Below the pieces are notes generated by a model. That model worked only from the letters and a program-made list of their open reading frames with translations, searched no databases and had not been told where the DNA came from. Positions 43,569 to 51,318 of a stretch of 64,000 bases of DNA are shown piece after piece. The DNA lies in contig NZ_CAKMMP010000003.1 of the NCBI RefSeq assembly GCF_927798175.1, positions 310,001 through 374,000 on the forward strand, read 5' to 3'. A program made the position numbers and the translations under genes. The stretch's first letter is position 1. Each line of letters starts with the position of its first letter. The DNA is from Paenibacillus sp. JJ-223 (GTDB lineage Bacteria > Bacillota > Bacilli > Paenibacillales > Paenibacillaceae).

Positions 43569-45269
43569 ATGCACAAGAGATGGATGTACAGATCAAGATG
43601 GGCCTTCATTATCCTCCTTGCGGTGAGCATACCTGCCGGCCATACGCAAGGAAATTCAGGGCAGCCGCCTTCGACGTCTGCCGGGCAGCAGGTACAACCT
43701 TCCGGAAGTGCAGGGAGATACGATCCTCCTATACGGGTTACCTTTGTCCGAGAGACTGGTGAAGACCTGCAGCGAATGCTTGATCAGTTGCCGGGCGAGA
43801 GTTTGGTAGATAATCGCTGGACCCGTTTGTATGAAGAAGAATTGGGCATTCGGATACACTATGACTGGATCGCGAACGGTGACGTATATAATCAGAAACT
43901 GGGAGTGTCTCTTGCAGCAGGCCGTTTCCCGGACGTGGTCAAAGTCAATCCATATCAACTCAGGCAATTAAGCAATGCCGGATGGATTGAAGATCTGACC
44001 AAAGTATACCAGACCCATGCCTCTCCGCTTACGAAAAATATATTGGAGGCCGAGGGAAAAGGAGCGTTCGACGCCGCCACGATTGACGGTAAACTCATGG
44101 CGATCCCCGAATCATCCTCTTCCATCGAAACGGCGCAGTATCTGTGGATCAGAAGCGATTGGCTGAATAACCTGGGCCTGCATCCGCCTGAAACGATGGA
44201 AGACGTGCTTCAAATATCGAAAGCGTTTACAGAAGAAGACCCCGATGGAAACGGAAAACAAGACACCTATGGACTTGCGTTAACGAGTTATCTGTGGGAC
44301 CCCGTCATGAGCGCGTCAGGATTCATGGCCGGTTACGGAGCTTTTCCGAATATATGGATCAAGGACAAGGAGGGCAATCTTGCATACGGCGGCATACAAC
44401 CCGAGGTGCGAAAAGCGCTGGAAGCGTTGCAGACCTTATACCTTGAAGGCCAGCTTGATCCCGAGTTCGCCTACAAAAACGGAAGCAAGGAGTACCGCCT
44501 GATTCAGGACGGTAAAATAGGCATGCTCTATGGTGAACAGTGGACTCCTTTCATGATTCAGACTACCCGGGACACGGATCCGGATGCGGAATGGCAAGCG
44601 TACCCCTTGGTAGCTGAATCTGGCCGAAGCGTGTTTGTCCCTCTTCGTTCCAATACAGGACATTATTTTGCAGTAAGGAAGGGATTTGCGAGTCCGGAGG
44701 TTGTCGTAAAGCTCATGAACCTGCATCTGGACAAAAACTGGGGAGAACAAGCCGAGTATGAAACGTACTACAATGACGATTCGCGTGCCGTATGGATGCT
44801 CTCGCCGGTAACGCCTTTTCCCGGCATGAAAAACATGGATGCCTACAGAGACATCCGCGACGCCAGAAAGACAGGGGATTTCTCTACCCTGGAGAACGAG
44901 GCGCTTGCGATTCACAAGCGGATTGCTGCGTATGAAACAGAAGGCTTGAAGAGCGGATGGGGTTGGAAACAAACCTATGGACCGACAGGAGCCTTCAGCA
45001 TTGCGGATGCCTATGAGCGGAACGGCCAGCTTCTATACGACGAATTCACCGGCGGCATCACCGAAACGATGATCGATCGGCAGATCATTCTGCGGGATCT
45101 TCAGCTCGAGGCATACATGAATATCATTCTTGGATCGCCGATAGAAGAGTTCGATCAGTTCGTCGAGAATTGGCGCAAATTGGGTGGAGATGAGATCACA
45201 TCGGAGGTGAATGCGTGGTTCAGAACCAATGCCGCACGGGGTCACCAATCGTTCGCCTTATCCTATTAA
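43569..45269 (+). CDS. Extracellular solute-binding protein without a lipobox cysteine
   Basis: A 566-residue binding protein of the same class as the one at 27820: calcium-loop-like DPDGNGKQDTYGLALTS (about 224-240), GIRIHYDWIANGDVYNQKL at the start of the mature part, and GGDEITSEVNAWFR at the end. The signal sequence (WAFIILLAVSIPAG) is followed by His25 where the lipid-anchored cysteine is expected, so the protein is predicted to be either signal-anchored or released. The first ~150 bases read cleanly, and GGGGGGC precedes the ATG. It lies directly upstream of a sensor kinase and may act as its sensing partner rather than in transport, since no permease adjoins it. Confidence 0.88.
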   Translation: MHKRWMYRSRWAFIILLAVSIPAGHTQGNSGQPPSTSAGQQVQPSGSAGRYDPPIRVTFVRETGEDLQRMLDQLPGESLVDNRWTRLYEEELGIRIHYDWIANGDVYNQKLGVSLAAGRFPDVVKVNPYQLRQLSNAGWIEDLTKVYQTHASPLTKNILEAEGKGAFDAATIDGKLMAIPESSSSIETAQYLWIRSDWLNNLGLHPPETMEDVLQISKAFTEEDPDGNGKQDTYGLALTSYLWDPVMSASGFMAGYGAFPNIWIKDKEGNLAYGGIQPEVRKALEALQTLYLEGQLDPEFAYKNGSKEYRLIQDGKIGMLYGEQWTPFMIQTTRDTDPDAEWQAYPLVAESGRSVFVPLRSNTGHYFAVRKGFASPEVVVKLMNLHLDKNWGEQAEYETYYNDDSRAVWMLSPVTPFPGMKNMDAYRDIRDARKTGDFSTLENEALAIHKRIAAYETEGLKSGWGWKQTYGPTGAFSIADAYERNGQLLYDEFTGGITETMIDRQIILRDLQLEAYMNIILGSPIEEFDQFVENWRKLGGDEITSEVNAWFRTNAARGHQSFALSY

Positions 45270-45312
45270 CACAGGTGTCCCGATTCAACCAGGGAGACGG
45301 GAGGTGAATGCA

Positions 45313-47070
45313 TTGTTGAAGATTCCTGCGCAGTCCTGGCTTAACAGCATATTTGCACGGCTAATCATGACCTATCTGATCTTTGTGATTCCTCTGATTC
45401 TTCTGGGTGTGTATTTATATCACTGGAGTTACGACACGGCAAGCCAGGAAATTTCCCTGTCGACGGAAAGGCGATTGAACCAATTTGCGATGGAACTGAA
45501 CAGGGAGATTGAATGGATGGAGCTGCAGCAGTTTGATATTGCCGAGGACCGCAAACTGAATCGGCTTGCGATCCTCTGGAACATCATGGACCAGGTGGAA
45601 AGGCGTGAAACGCTGAATTATTTATCTGAGCGACTGGCCGCCTTTAAGAACAGCAGTGCTTATATCAAGAACGTTTATGTACATATCCCTGCAGTCAACA
45701 AGAGCATATCGGCAATGCAAGGCATCGATGATTATGATCAGGCGTCCTTTGACTATTTCAGTTCAGCTATGGAAGGAAAGGATATCCGTTTTACTGTAAA
45801 AGGAGACACGCTGAACCTGAGCGCTGTCCGGCTCACGGGAAAAAAAGGGGAAGGTCCTCTGTTTGTTGTACAGGTAGAACTGGATAACGCTCAGTTTCAG
45901 AATGAATTATCGCAGCTAAACCTGTACCCTGAAAGTGCCACACTCCTGATCGAAGAGAAGACCGGGAATGTAATCTCGGATCACCAGCAGCGAGATGTCA
46001 TTCTGTCCAGTTACCGCGAGCATCGTCGGAAAAATCCGCATGACAGCTTTCAGGTCAAGGTTGAGGGCGTTAATTATCACGTCAATCAGCTGCACATGGA
46101 TGCTCTGGGCTTATCGGCTGCAACGTATCTGCCGGAGAAAATGGTAACCAAACCGCTCAGCAAATTTTATACATGGGCCTGGATATTTGCCATCACGTCT
46201 TTCATTGCCATTACGGCCTATCTCTATTCCAGCTACAAGCTGATTCATATTCCGCTGCTGCTGCTTGTCAAAAGGTTTAAAAAAATGGAGGGAGGCGTGC
46301 TCGATATTCCGATCGTACACCATCGCAAGGACGAGTTCGGTTTTCTATATGCACGCTTCAATCATATGATTGAAAATCTGCAGCAACTGATCGATCGGGA
46401 TTTCAAACAGACGATGATGATGCAGCGGGCTGAATTGAAGCAGCTTCAGTCCCAGATTAATCCACATTTTTTGTATAATAGCTTTTTCATTCTGAACTCG
46501 CTTGCCAGAACTGGAGAAACGGAGCGCATTGAACAGTTTACGAACATGCTTGGCGAATATTTTCGTTTTATCACCCGAAACGGAACGGATCATGTGCCTT
46601 TGAAAGACGAAGTGGAGCATTCGCGAATCTATATGGAGATTCAGCAATTACGCTTTTCACGGCGGATCAAAGTAGACTTCGGGCAGCTGCCATCCGGAAT
46701 GGAGCAGCTTCAGGTCCCCAGATTGATCATTCAGCCGATCATAGAGAATGCTTATGAACATAGTCTGGAGAAGAACACGGGTACGGGACTCCTGCGGGTT
46801 CAATTCCATATGAAGTCAACCTACATTGAAATTACGGTGGAGGACAATGGGGAGGGGTTGCAGACGGAGGAGATCGATATGCTTCAGGCACGTCTGCACA
46901 ATGATGCCGATACGGATGAAGTGACCGGTTTAATGAATATTCATCGACGTCTGGTGTTGACCTATGGGGAAGGAAGCGGGCTTTCTCTCTCTCGGAGCGA
47001 TCTGCAGGGATTGAAAGTCGCGATTCGAATCCGATGGAAGAGAGGGGAGAGCGCATGTACCGACTTCTGA
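45313..47070 (+). CDS. YesM-type sensor histidine kinase
   Basis: A ~585-residue kinase with membrane helix 1 (about 15-37), an extracellular region of about 245 residues, helix 2 (about 286-306), a HAMP-like linker (about 308-360) and the phospho-acceptor His385 in QINPHFLYNS. The ATPase domain shows IENAYEHS (N box) and VEDNGEGL (G1 box). The upstream frame is open from ATG 45211, inside the preceding gene, but GGGAGGTG fits TTG 45313. The preceding binding protein gene ends 43 bases before; the response regulator overlaps by 16 bases, so all three form one operon. Confidence 0.93.
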   Translation: MLKIPAQSWLNSIFARLIMTYLIFVIPLILLGVYLYHWSYDTASQEISLSTERRLNQFAMELNREIEWMELQQFDIAEDRKLNRLAILWNIMDQVERRETLNYLSERLAAFKNSSAYIKNVYVHIPAVNKSISAMQGIDDYDQASFDYFSSAMEGKDIRFTVKGDTLNLSAVRLTGKKGEGPLFVVQVELDNAQFQNELSQLNLYPESATLLIEEKTGNVISDHQQRDVILSSYREHRRKNPHDSFQVKVEGVNYHVNQLHMDALGLSAATYLPEKMVTKPLSKFYTWAWIFAITSFIAITAYLYSSYKLIHIPLLLLVKRFKKMEGGVLDIPIVHHRKDEFGFLYARFNHMIENLQQLIDRDFKQTMMMQRAELKQLQSQINPHFLYNSFFILNSLARTGETERIEQFTNMLGEYFRFITRNGTDHVPLKDEVEHSRIYMEIQQLRFSRRIKVDFGQLPSGMEQLQVPRLIIQPIIENAYEHSLEKNTGTGLLRVQFHMKSTYIEITVEDNGEGLQTEEIDMLQARLHNDADTDEVTGLMNIHRRLVLTYGEGSGLSLSRSDLQGLKVAIRIRWKRGESACTDF

Positions 47071-48680
47071 TTGTGGATGACGAGGAAATTATAACGGACA
47101 GCCTGTATGAGACGTTTGCCGGACATATGCCGGACCGGCTTGATGTTTGCAAAGCCTATTCCGCTGCAGAGGCCCTGGACTGGATGCGGCGATCCAGAAT
47201 TGACATCGTTCTGACGGATATTCGCATGCCTGGCATAAGTGGTCTCGAACTGACCGAGGAGATCCAGACACGCTGGCCTCAATGCCGCGTTATTTTTCTC
47301 ACGGGACACAGTGATTTTGATTATGCATACCGAGCCCTCCAGATGCCCAATGTGCGTTATTTGCTCAAAACGGAAGGTTACGACAAGGTGATGACGGTCA
47401 TTGAGCAGGTCATGGAAGAGATTCGGCAAAGTCACAGCATGCATGAAGTGTTGGAAAAGTCCCGCCAAATGACTTCCCGGCTGGCTGCGCTGCACCAGGA
47501 GGAATATGTGCGCAAGCTTCTTCAGGATAGCCCGTCCGCTCACTCCTCTTCGATGGAGCTTCAAGCCGAACTGGTGTCAAGAAACATAGGCTTGCAAGCG
47601 GACTCCCCGGTGTATCTGGTCCTTGGACGATTCAATACGCCGCCTGGAATCGAAGAAGGACCGAATCGTTTGCAGGAGTCGGTCCGGATTATCGGATCTT
47701 CACTATTGAGTGAACATGCGATATATATCAGTGTTACAGATCACTATGGCGATGTGGTCTGGCTGCTTCAGCCTAAAACAGGGAAAAACAATGCAGAAGA
47801 GCACTTTTCCACTTATATCGAAGGCACATTGGAGCTGGTTCAGGAAGCCTGCATGGCGTCGTTGGACGTGTCCATTGCCTTTACATTAAGCGGACGCGGT
47901 TGCCCTTGGTCCCGAATTCCAAGGCAGTATGAACGGCTTCGGTTGTTACAGTGGATGAAAATTGGCGATGGGGTCTCCATGGTATTGACGGATAAAACCG
48001 AAGGCACTGCAGGAGGAACATTCAAGGAATCCGTTCGGATCTCAAGCCGGATTGACGTGATGTCTGGTTTCTTGGAAACCGGACGCTTTCAGCCCTTTTA
48101 CGATGTTTTTGAAGAGCTTGTAACGGAACTGCAGCAGCAGGACCTGACCATGGAGCGGGCTATGGAAACCTACTATTATCTGGCTCTGATGCTGTATTCC
48201 ACATGTAATCGCTGGGGGCTCCGGCAGAACGTCCCTGATCAGCCAAGTTTGCTTCAACTGAGTGACTTTACATGCATGAAGGAAGCAGTGCACCACCTGT
48301 ACCGCGCTGCGGATGAACTGGTTCATTTCAAGCGTTCCAATGAAGAGGAACGTGTGAACCAGGTCATCCATACTCTATGCGGCTATATCAGGGACAATCT
48401 GGAAAAGGACCTTTCGCTGGTCAGACTCGCCGAGTTGAATCATTTCAACCCGTCCTATCTATCCCGCTTCTTCAAGCAGGAGACGGGGATCAACTTGTCG
48501 GAGTTTATCGACGACACCCGTATCCGAAGAGCCAAGGAGCTGCTGAGCAACAGCGATCTGATGGTGCGAGAAGTAGCGCTTCAAGTCGGATATGAGTCGG
48601 CACATTCGTTTACCCGCCTGTTCAAGAAGCTGACGGGCATGACGCCCCAGGAATATCGGGAATCTGTGCTCGTGCGTTAG
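47055..48680 (+). CDS. YesN-type response regulator with AraC DNA-binding domain
   Basis: A 541-residue regulator. The receiver domain has LLIVDDEE and phospho-acceptor Asp55 in VLTDIRMPG, with Lys in LLKTEG. After a ~300-residue middle part come the AraC helix-turn-helix motifs LVRLAELNHFNPSYLSRFFK and VREVALQVGYESAHSFTRLF. GGGGAG before ATG 47055 fixes the start within the kinase gene. A terminator follows. The natural targets are the binding-protein gene upstream and the large glycan-uptake array that begins 1.2 kb downstream. Confidence 0.93.
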   Translation: MYRLLIVDDEEIITDSLYETFAGHMPDRLDVCKAYSAAEALDWMRRSRIDIVLTDIRMPGISGLELTEEIQTRWPQCRVIFLTGHSDFDYAYRALQMPNVRYLLKTEGYDKVMTVIEQVMEEIRQSHSMHEVLEKSRQMTSRLAALHQEEYVRKLLQDSPSAHSSSMELQAELVSRNIGLQADSPVYLVLGRFNTPPGIEEGPNRLQESVRIIGSSLLSEHAIYISVTDHYGDVVWLLQPKTGKNNAEEHFSTYIEGTLELVQEACMASLDVSIAFTLSGRGCPWSRIPRQYERLRLLQWMKIGDGVSMVLTDKTEGTAGGTFKESVRISSRIDVMSGFLETGRFQPFYDVFEELVTELQQQDLTMERAMETYYYLALMLYSTCNRWGLRQNVPDQPSLLQLSDFTCMKEAVHHLYRAADELVHFKRSNEEERVNQVIHTLCGYIRDNLEKDLSLVRLAELNHFNPSYLSRFFKQETGINLSEFIDDTRIRRAKELLSNSDLMVREVALQVGYESAHSFTRLFKKLTGMTPQEYRESVLVR

Positions 48681-48733
48681 AACCGTTGTTATGGACACCT
48701 TCATCAGAAGTAAATGGAAAAGGATAACACGTA

Positions 48734-48762
48734 AAAACGCAGGCGCTGCTGGCCTGCGTTTT
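48734..48762. terminator. Bidirectional terminator between convergent regulators
   Basis: AAAACGCAGGC (48734-48744) pairs with GCCTGCGTTTT (48752-48762). The A and T ends let it serve both strands. Confidence 0.88.
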
Positions 48763-48816
48763 ATGGTTTGATCACCCGCCAGAAAGGCTGCCGAGGAGGC
48801 AGCTGATCAGTCATGC

Positions 48817-49581
48817 CTAGGCAGAGTGATTCTTTTGTCTGCGATAGGCGTTAGGACTTGAGCCTGCATAGGCCTTGAATTTTTTGTAAAACCAATCGAT
48901 GTCTTTATAACCTACCTCCAAAGCGATTTCATATATCCTCATATCGGTAGTTAACAGCAGATGCTTCGCTTTTTCCATTCGCTGCTGCAGCATGTAATCG
49001 TTGAAGGATACTTTCTCCTCCAGTTTAAATTTTTGTCCAAGATATGCACAGTTAAAATGGAGCATGTCGGAAATTTTCCGGAGCGTAATTTCGTCGCTTA
49101 GATGATCTCTCACGTAAGCTTTGACAATTCGGATGACATGACTGGACTCCATCGCTTTGCCATTGAGCTGAACGAGTGGTTTCACAGGCAATCTTTCTTT
49201 AACAGGTTCCGGTCCCAGTCGCGTCTGAAGTGCCTGCAAACTTTGCAGTAAAGCTGAAGCGCTGACAGGAGAGGGCAGATAATCATTCACTTGATAAGTT
49301 AACGCTTTGCGCACAAGTCTGAAATGGTCTCTTCCACCCACCAGCAGAATCGGAATGTCGCTTATTTGGCGAATGCGATGGCATAACCATAAACCGGCCG
49401 TATCACATCGCTCAGTATGGATGAGCACTACCGCGAATTCCTGTTTCGACAGGGCGATCAGTGCATCGGAGGAAGAGAAGGCCGATTCCCCAATTGTAAA
49501 TGGAGAGGTAGAACGACTCAGCAACGGTCCAAGTTCTTTGCACAAACGCCGGCTGTAATCAACAAGTAATATGTTGTACAT
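48817..49581 (-). CDS. AraC-type regulator with degenerate receiver domain
   Basis: A 254-residue protein. Residues 1-120 align with a response-regulator receiver: LLVDYSRR at the acidic pair, and VVLIHTERCD at the phosphorylation strand. At the position of the phospho-acceptor (55 in the two intact regulators of this window) stands His55, and the second acidic residue is Tyr9, so phosphorylation is not expected. The C-terminal AraC domain is complete (LRKISDMLHFNCAYLGQKFK and IYEIALEVGYKDIDWFYKKF). The frame is open to 49710, but AGGTGAGG fits ATG 49581. It is divergent from the uptake array starting at 49854 and is a candidate regulator of it. Confidence 0.88.
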   Translation of the reverse strand: MYNILLVDYSRRLCKELGPLLSRSTSPFTIGESAFSSSDALIALSKQEFAVVLIHTERCDTAGLWLCHRIRQISDIPILLVGGRDHFRLVRKALTYQVNDYLPSPVSASALLQSLQALQTRLGPEPVKERLPVKPLVQLNGKAMESSHVIRIVKAYVRDHLSDEITLRKISDMLHFNCAYLGQKFKLEEKVSFNDYMLQQRMEKAKHLLLTTDMRIYEIALEVGYKDIDWFYKKFKAYAGSSPNAYRRQKNHSA

Positions 49582-49853
49582 AAAGCATAACCTCACCTTC
49601 TTCTGAATTTCCGGTCCGGATTCCAATCCATAAGGCTTACTTTCATTATGAGAATAAAAGAAAGCGCATACAATGTGCATTTTTTTGCAGACAATGCATT
49701 TCTTTACCAATTTCTATTGAAATGAGTTCGTAATCCTTCAATAGCATGCCTTTCTATAATTTGACCGGGTGAATACCTGCATTTCGGCGGGTTGTTTGCG
49801 TTTTCATATGAGGGATACACTGTGGGAGCAAACGACAATCAGGGGGGAAGACG
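49582..49853 (+). promoter_or_regulatory. Divergent promoter region of the glycan-uptake array
   Basis: About 270 bases between the pseudo-receiver regulator and the first binding-protein gene. No gene is seen. The last ~110 bases should hold the array promoter, and AGGGGGGAAG is the ribosome site of the first gene. I see no convincing cre or two-component operator. Confidence 0.4.
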
Positions 49854-51209
49854 ATGAGAAACAACAAGTTTATGCTGCTGAGCCTTGTATTTGCGGTCAT
49901 GCTGATGATTGCTGCATGCAGTTCTGCTCCGACCGCACAACCGGAGCCGGAAAAGCCGGCACCGCAGGAGGAACAAAACACCGCGGAAACCGAGCCCAAA
50001 AATGAAAATTCAACGCCGGAGATGGACTTTGACATGGGTGGCAGAACCATCAAGGTTGTTGCTTGGTGGGATATGGAGATCCAGGGTAACAACCCGGATA
50101 ACATTCAGCGCCTGGAGAACCTTGAAGCACTGAAGAAAAAACATAACTTCAATATTGAATACATCTCCATCGATTTCGGAGAATACCAGGAAAAAGTGGT
50201 TGCTTCGCTGATGGCAGGGGAACCGCTGGGCGATTTGGTGAGACTGGGCAAAAACTATGCCATTCCGGCATTGACCAAACAGGATCTGTTATGGCCGGTG
50301 GATGAGTATACCAAGAACGATAAGGTGTTCAATCAAAAAACGACCAACGAGTATATGCAATATGAAGGCAGAGGCTACGGTTTTACCGAAGATCAATCCT
50401 CCTTTATCAACGGGATTTTCTATAACCGAACGCTTATGCAGGAACTTGGTTTGAAGCCGCTGCAGGAATATGTGGATGCCGATGAATGGAACTGGGATAC
50501 GTTCCTCAGCGTTGCGAAACAAGCGAACAAGGATCGTAACAATGATGGCAAGCTGGACACGTGGGGACTCGCTCAAACGGGTCTGCTTGAACCGATCCTG
50601 TACTCCAACGAAGCTTCTCTGACCAAAGAGGATAAGCAGAACCTGGAGGATCCCAAGACGAAAGAAGCACTGAACTTCCTGTCCAAGCTGGCAACAGAAA
50701 AGGTTGGCAGACCAACTGAGGGTGGCGACTGGACAGAACCTTCCACCTTCTTCCGTCAAGGCAATACCTTGATGTATGCAGGTGCGATGTACGAAGTCGA
50801 AGGCATTATGACGGACATGAAGGATTATGATATCGGTTTTGTGCCGTTTCCAAAAGGACCAAGCGCATCGGCGTATCACTCCGGCGAATCGCGTTACCAA
50901 GCGATCACCATCCCTAAAGCGGTGGAGAATCCGGAACAACTGATGTACATCTGGGAAAAAATCAACGAGATCGATTCGATCTACGAGTATCCCGGTCAGT
51001 CCACGCTGGAGACGCATCTGACCGACGAGGCGGACATCAACAACGCCAGAAAGGTCGCTGAGGGCATGCTTGTTCTCGACCATAACACCTTCCCGTCCTT
51101 GCCTTACTGGGATTTTGATGCGGAGCTCAAAGAAGGGGTATCCGTATCCACTCTGATCGAGAAATACAAGGCTCCTTTCCAGGCCGCGATTGATGAGGTA
51201 TATAAATAA
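49854..51209 (+). CDS. Carbohydrate ABC transporter substrate-binding lipoprotein
   Basis: A 451-residue family-1 (MalE-like) binding protein. The signal peptide ends in lipobox IAAC (Cys22); a Pro/Glu-rich linker precedes the domain that starts at FDMGGRTIKVVAWWDME. Further landmarks are PLGDLVRLGKNYAIPALTKQ, FYNRTLMQELGLKPLQEY and NRDGKLDTWGLAQTG. It is the first gene of a co-directional array containing two permease pairs but, apart from the fused protein that follows, no other receptor, so it may serve the second permease pair (60818-62625). A G-C-rich hairpin follows its stop. Confidence 0.93.
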   Translation: MRNNKFMLLSLVFAVMLMIAACSSAPTAQPEPEKPAPQEEQNTAETEPKNENSTPEMDFDMGGRTIKVVAWWDMEIQGNNPDNIQRLENLEALKKKHNFNIEYISIDFGEYQEKVVASLMAGEPLGDLVRLGKNYAIPALTKQDLLWPVDEYTKNDKVFNQKTTNEYMQYEGRGYGFTEDQSSFINGIFYNRTLMQELGLKPLQEYVDADEWNWDTFLSVAKQANKDRNNDGKLDTWGLAQTGLLEPILYSNEASLTKEDKQNLEDPKTKEALNFLSKLATEKVGRPTEGGDWTEPSTFFRQGNTLMYAGAMYEVEGIMTDMKDYDIGFVPFPKGPSASAYHSGESRYQAITIPKAVENPEQLMYIWEKINEIDSIYEYPGQSTLETHLTDEADINNARKVAEGMLVLDHNTFPSLPYWDFDAELKEGVSVSTLIEKYKAPFQAAIDEVYK

Positions 51210-51227
51210 ACCATTTTACTAAATCAC

Positions 51228-51261
51228 GGGCAGAACGCACCAGTCATGGCGCGGTCTGTCC
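51228..51261 (+). terminator. Intercistronic hairpin after the binding-lipoprotein gene
   Basis: GGGCAGA (51228-51234) pairs with TCTGTCC (51255-51261) with one G-T pair; no T-run follows. Such hairpins behind binding-protein genes are known to stabilise the upstream message or to attenuate the rest of the operon; here this is inference. Confidence 0.4.
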
Positions 51262-51318
51262 GGATCAGTCCATCGTCCCATTGTCGCTACGCCTAGAGGA
51301 AAGGGGATACATTCAGAC

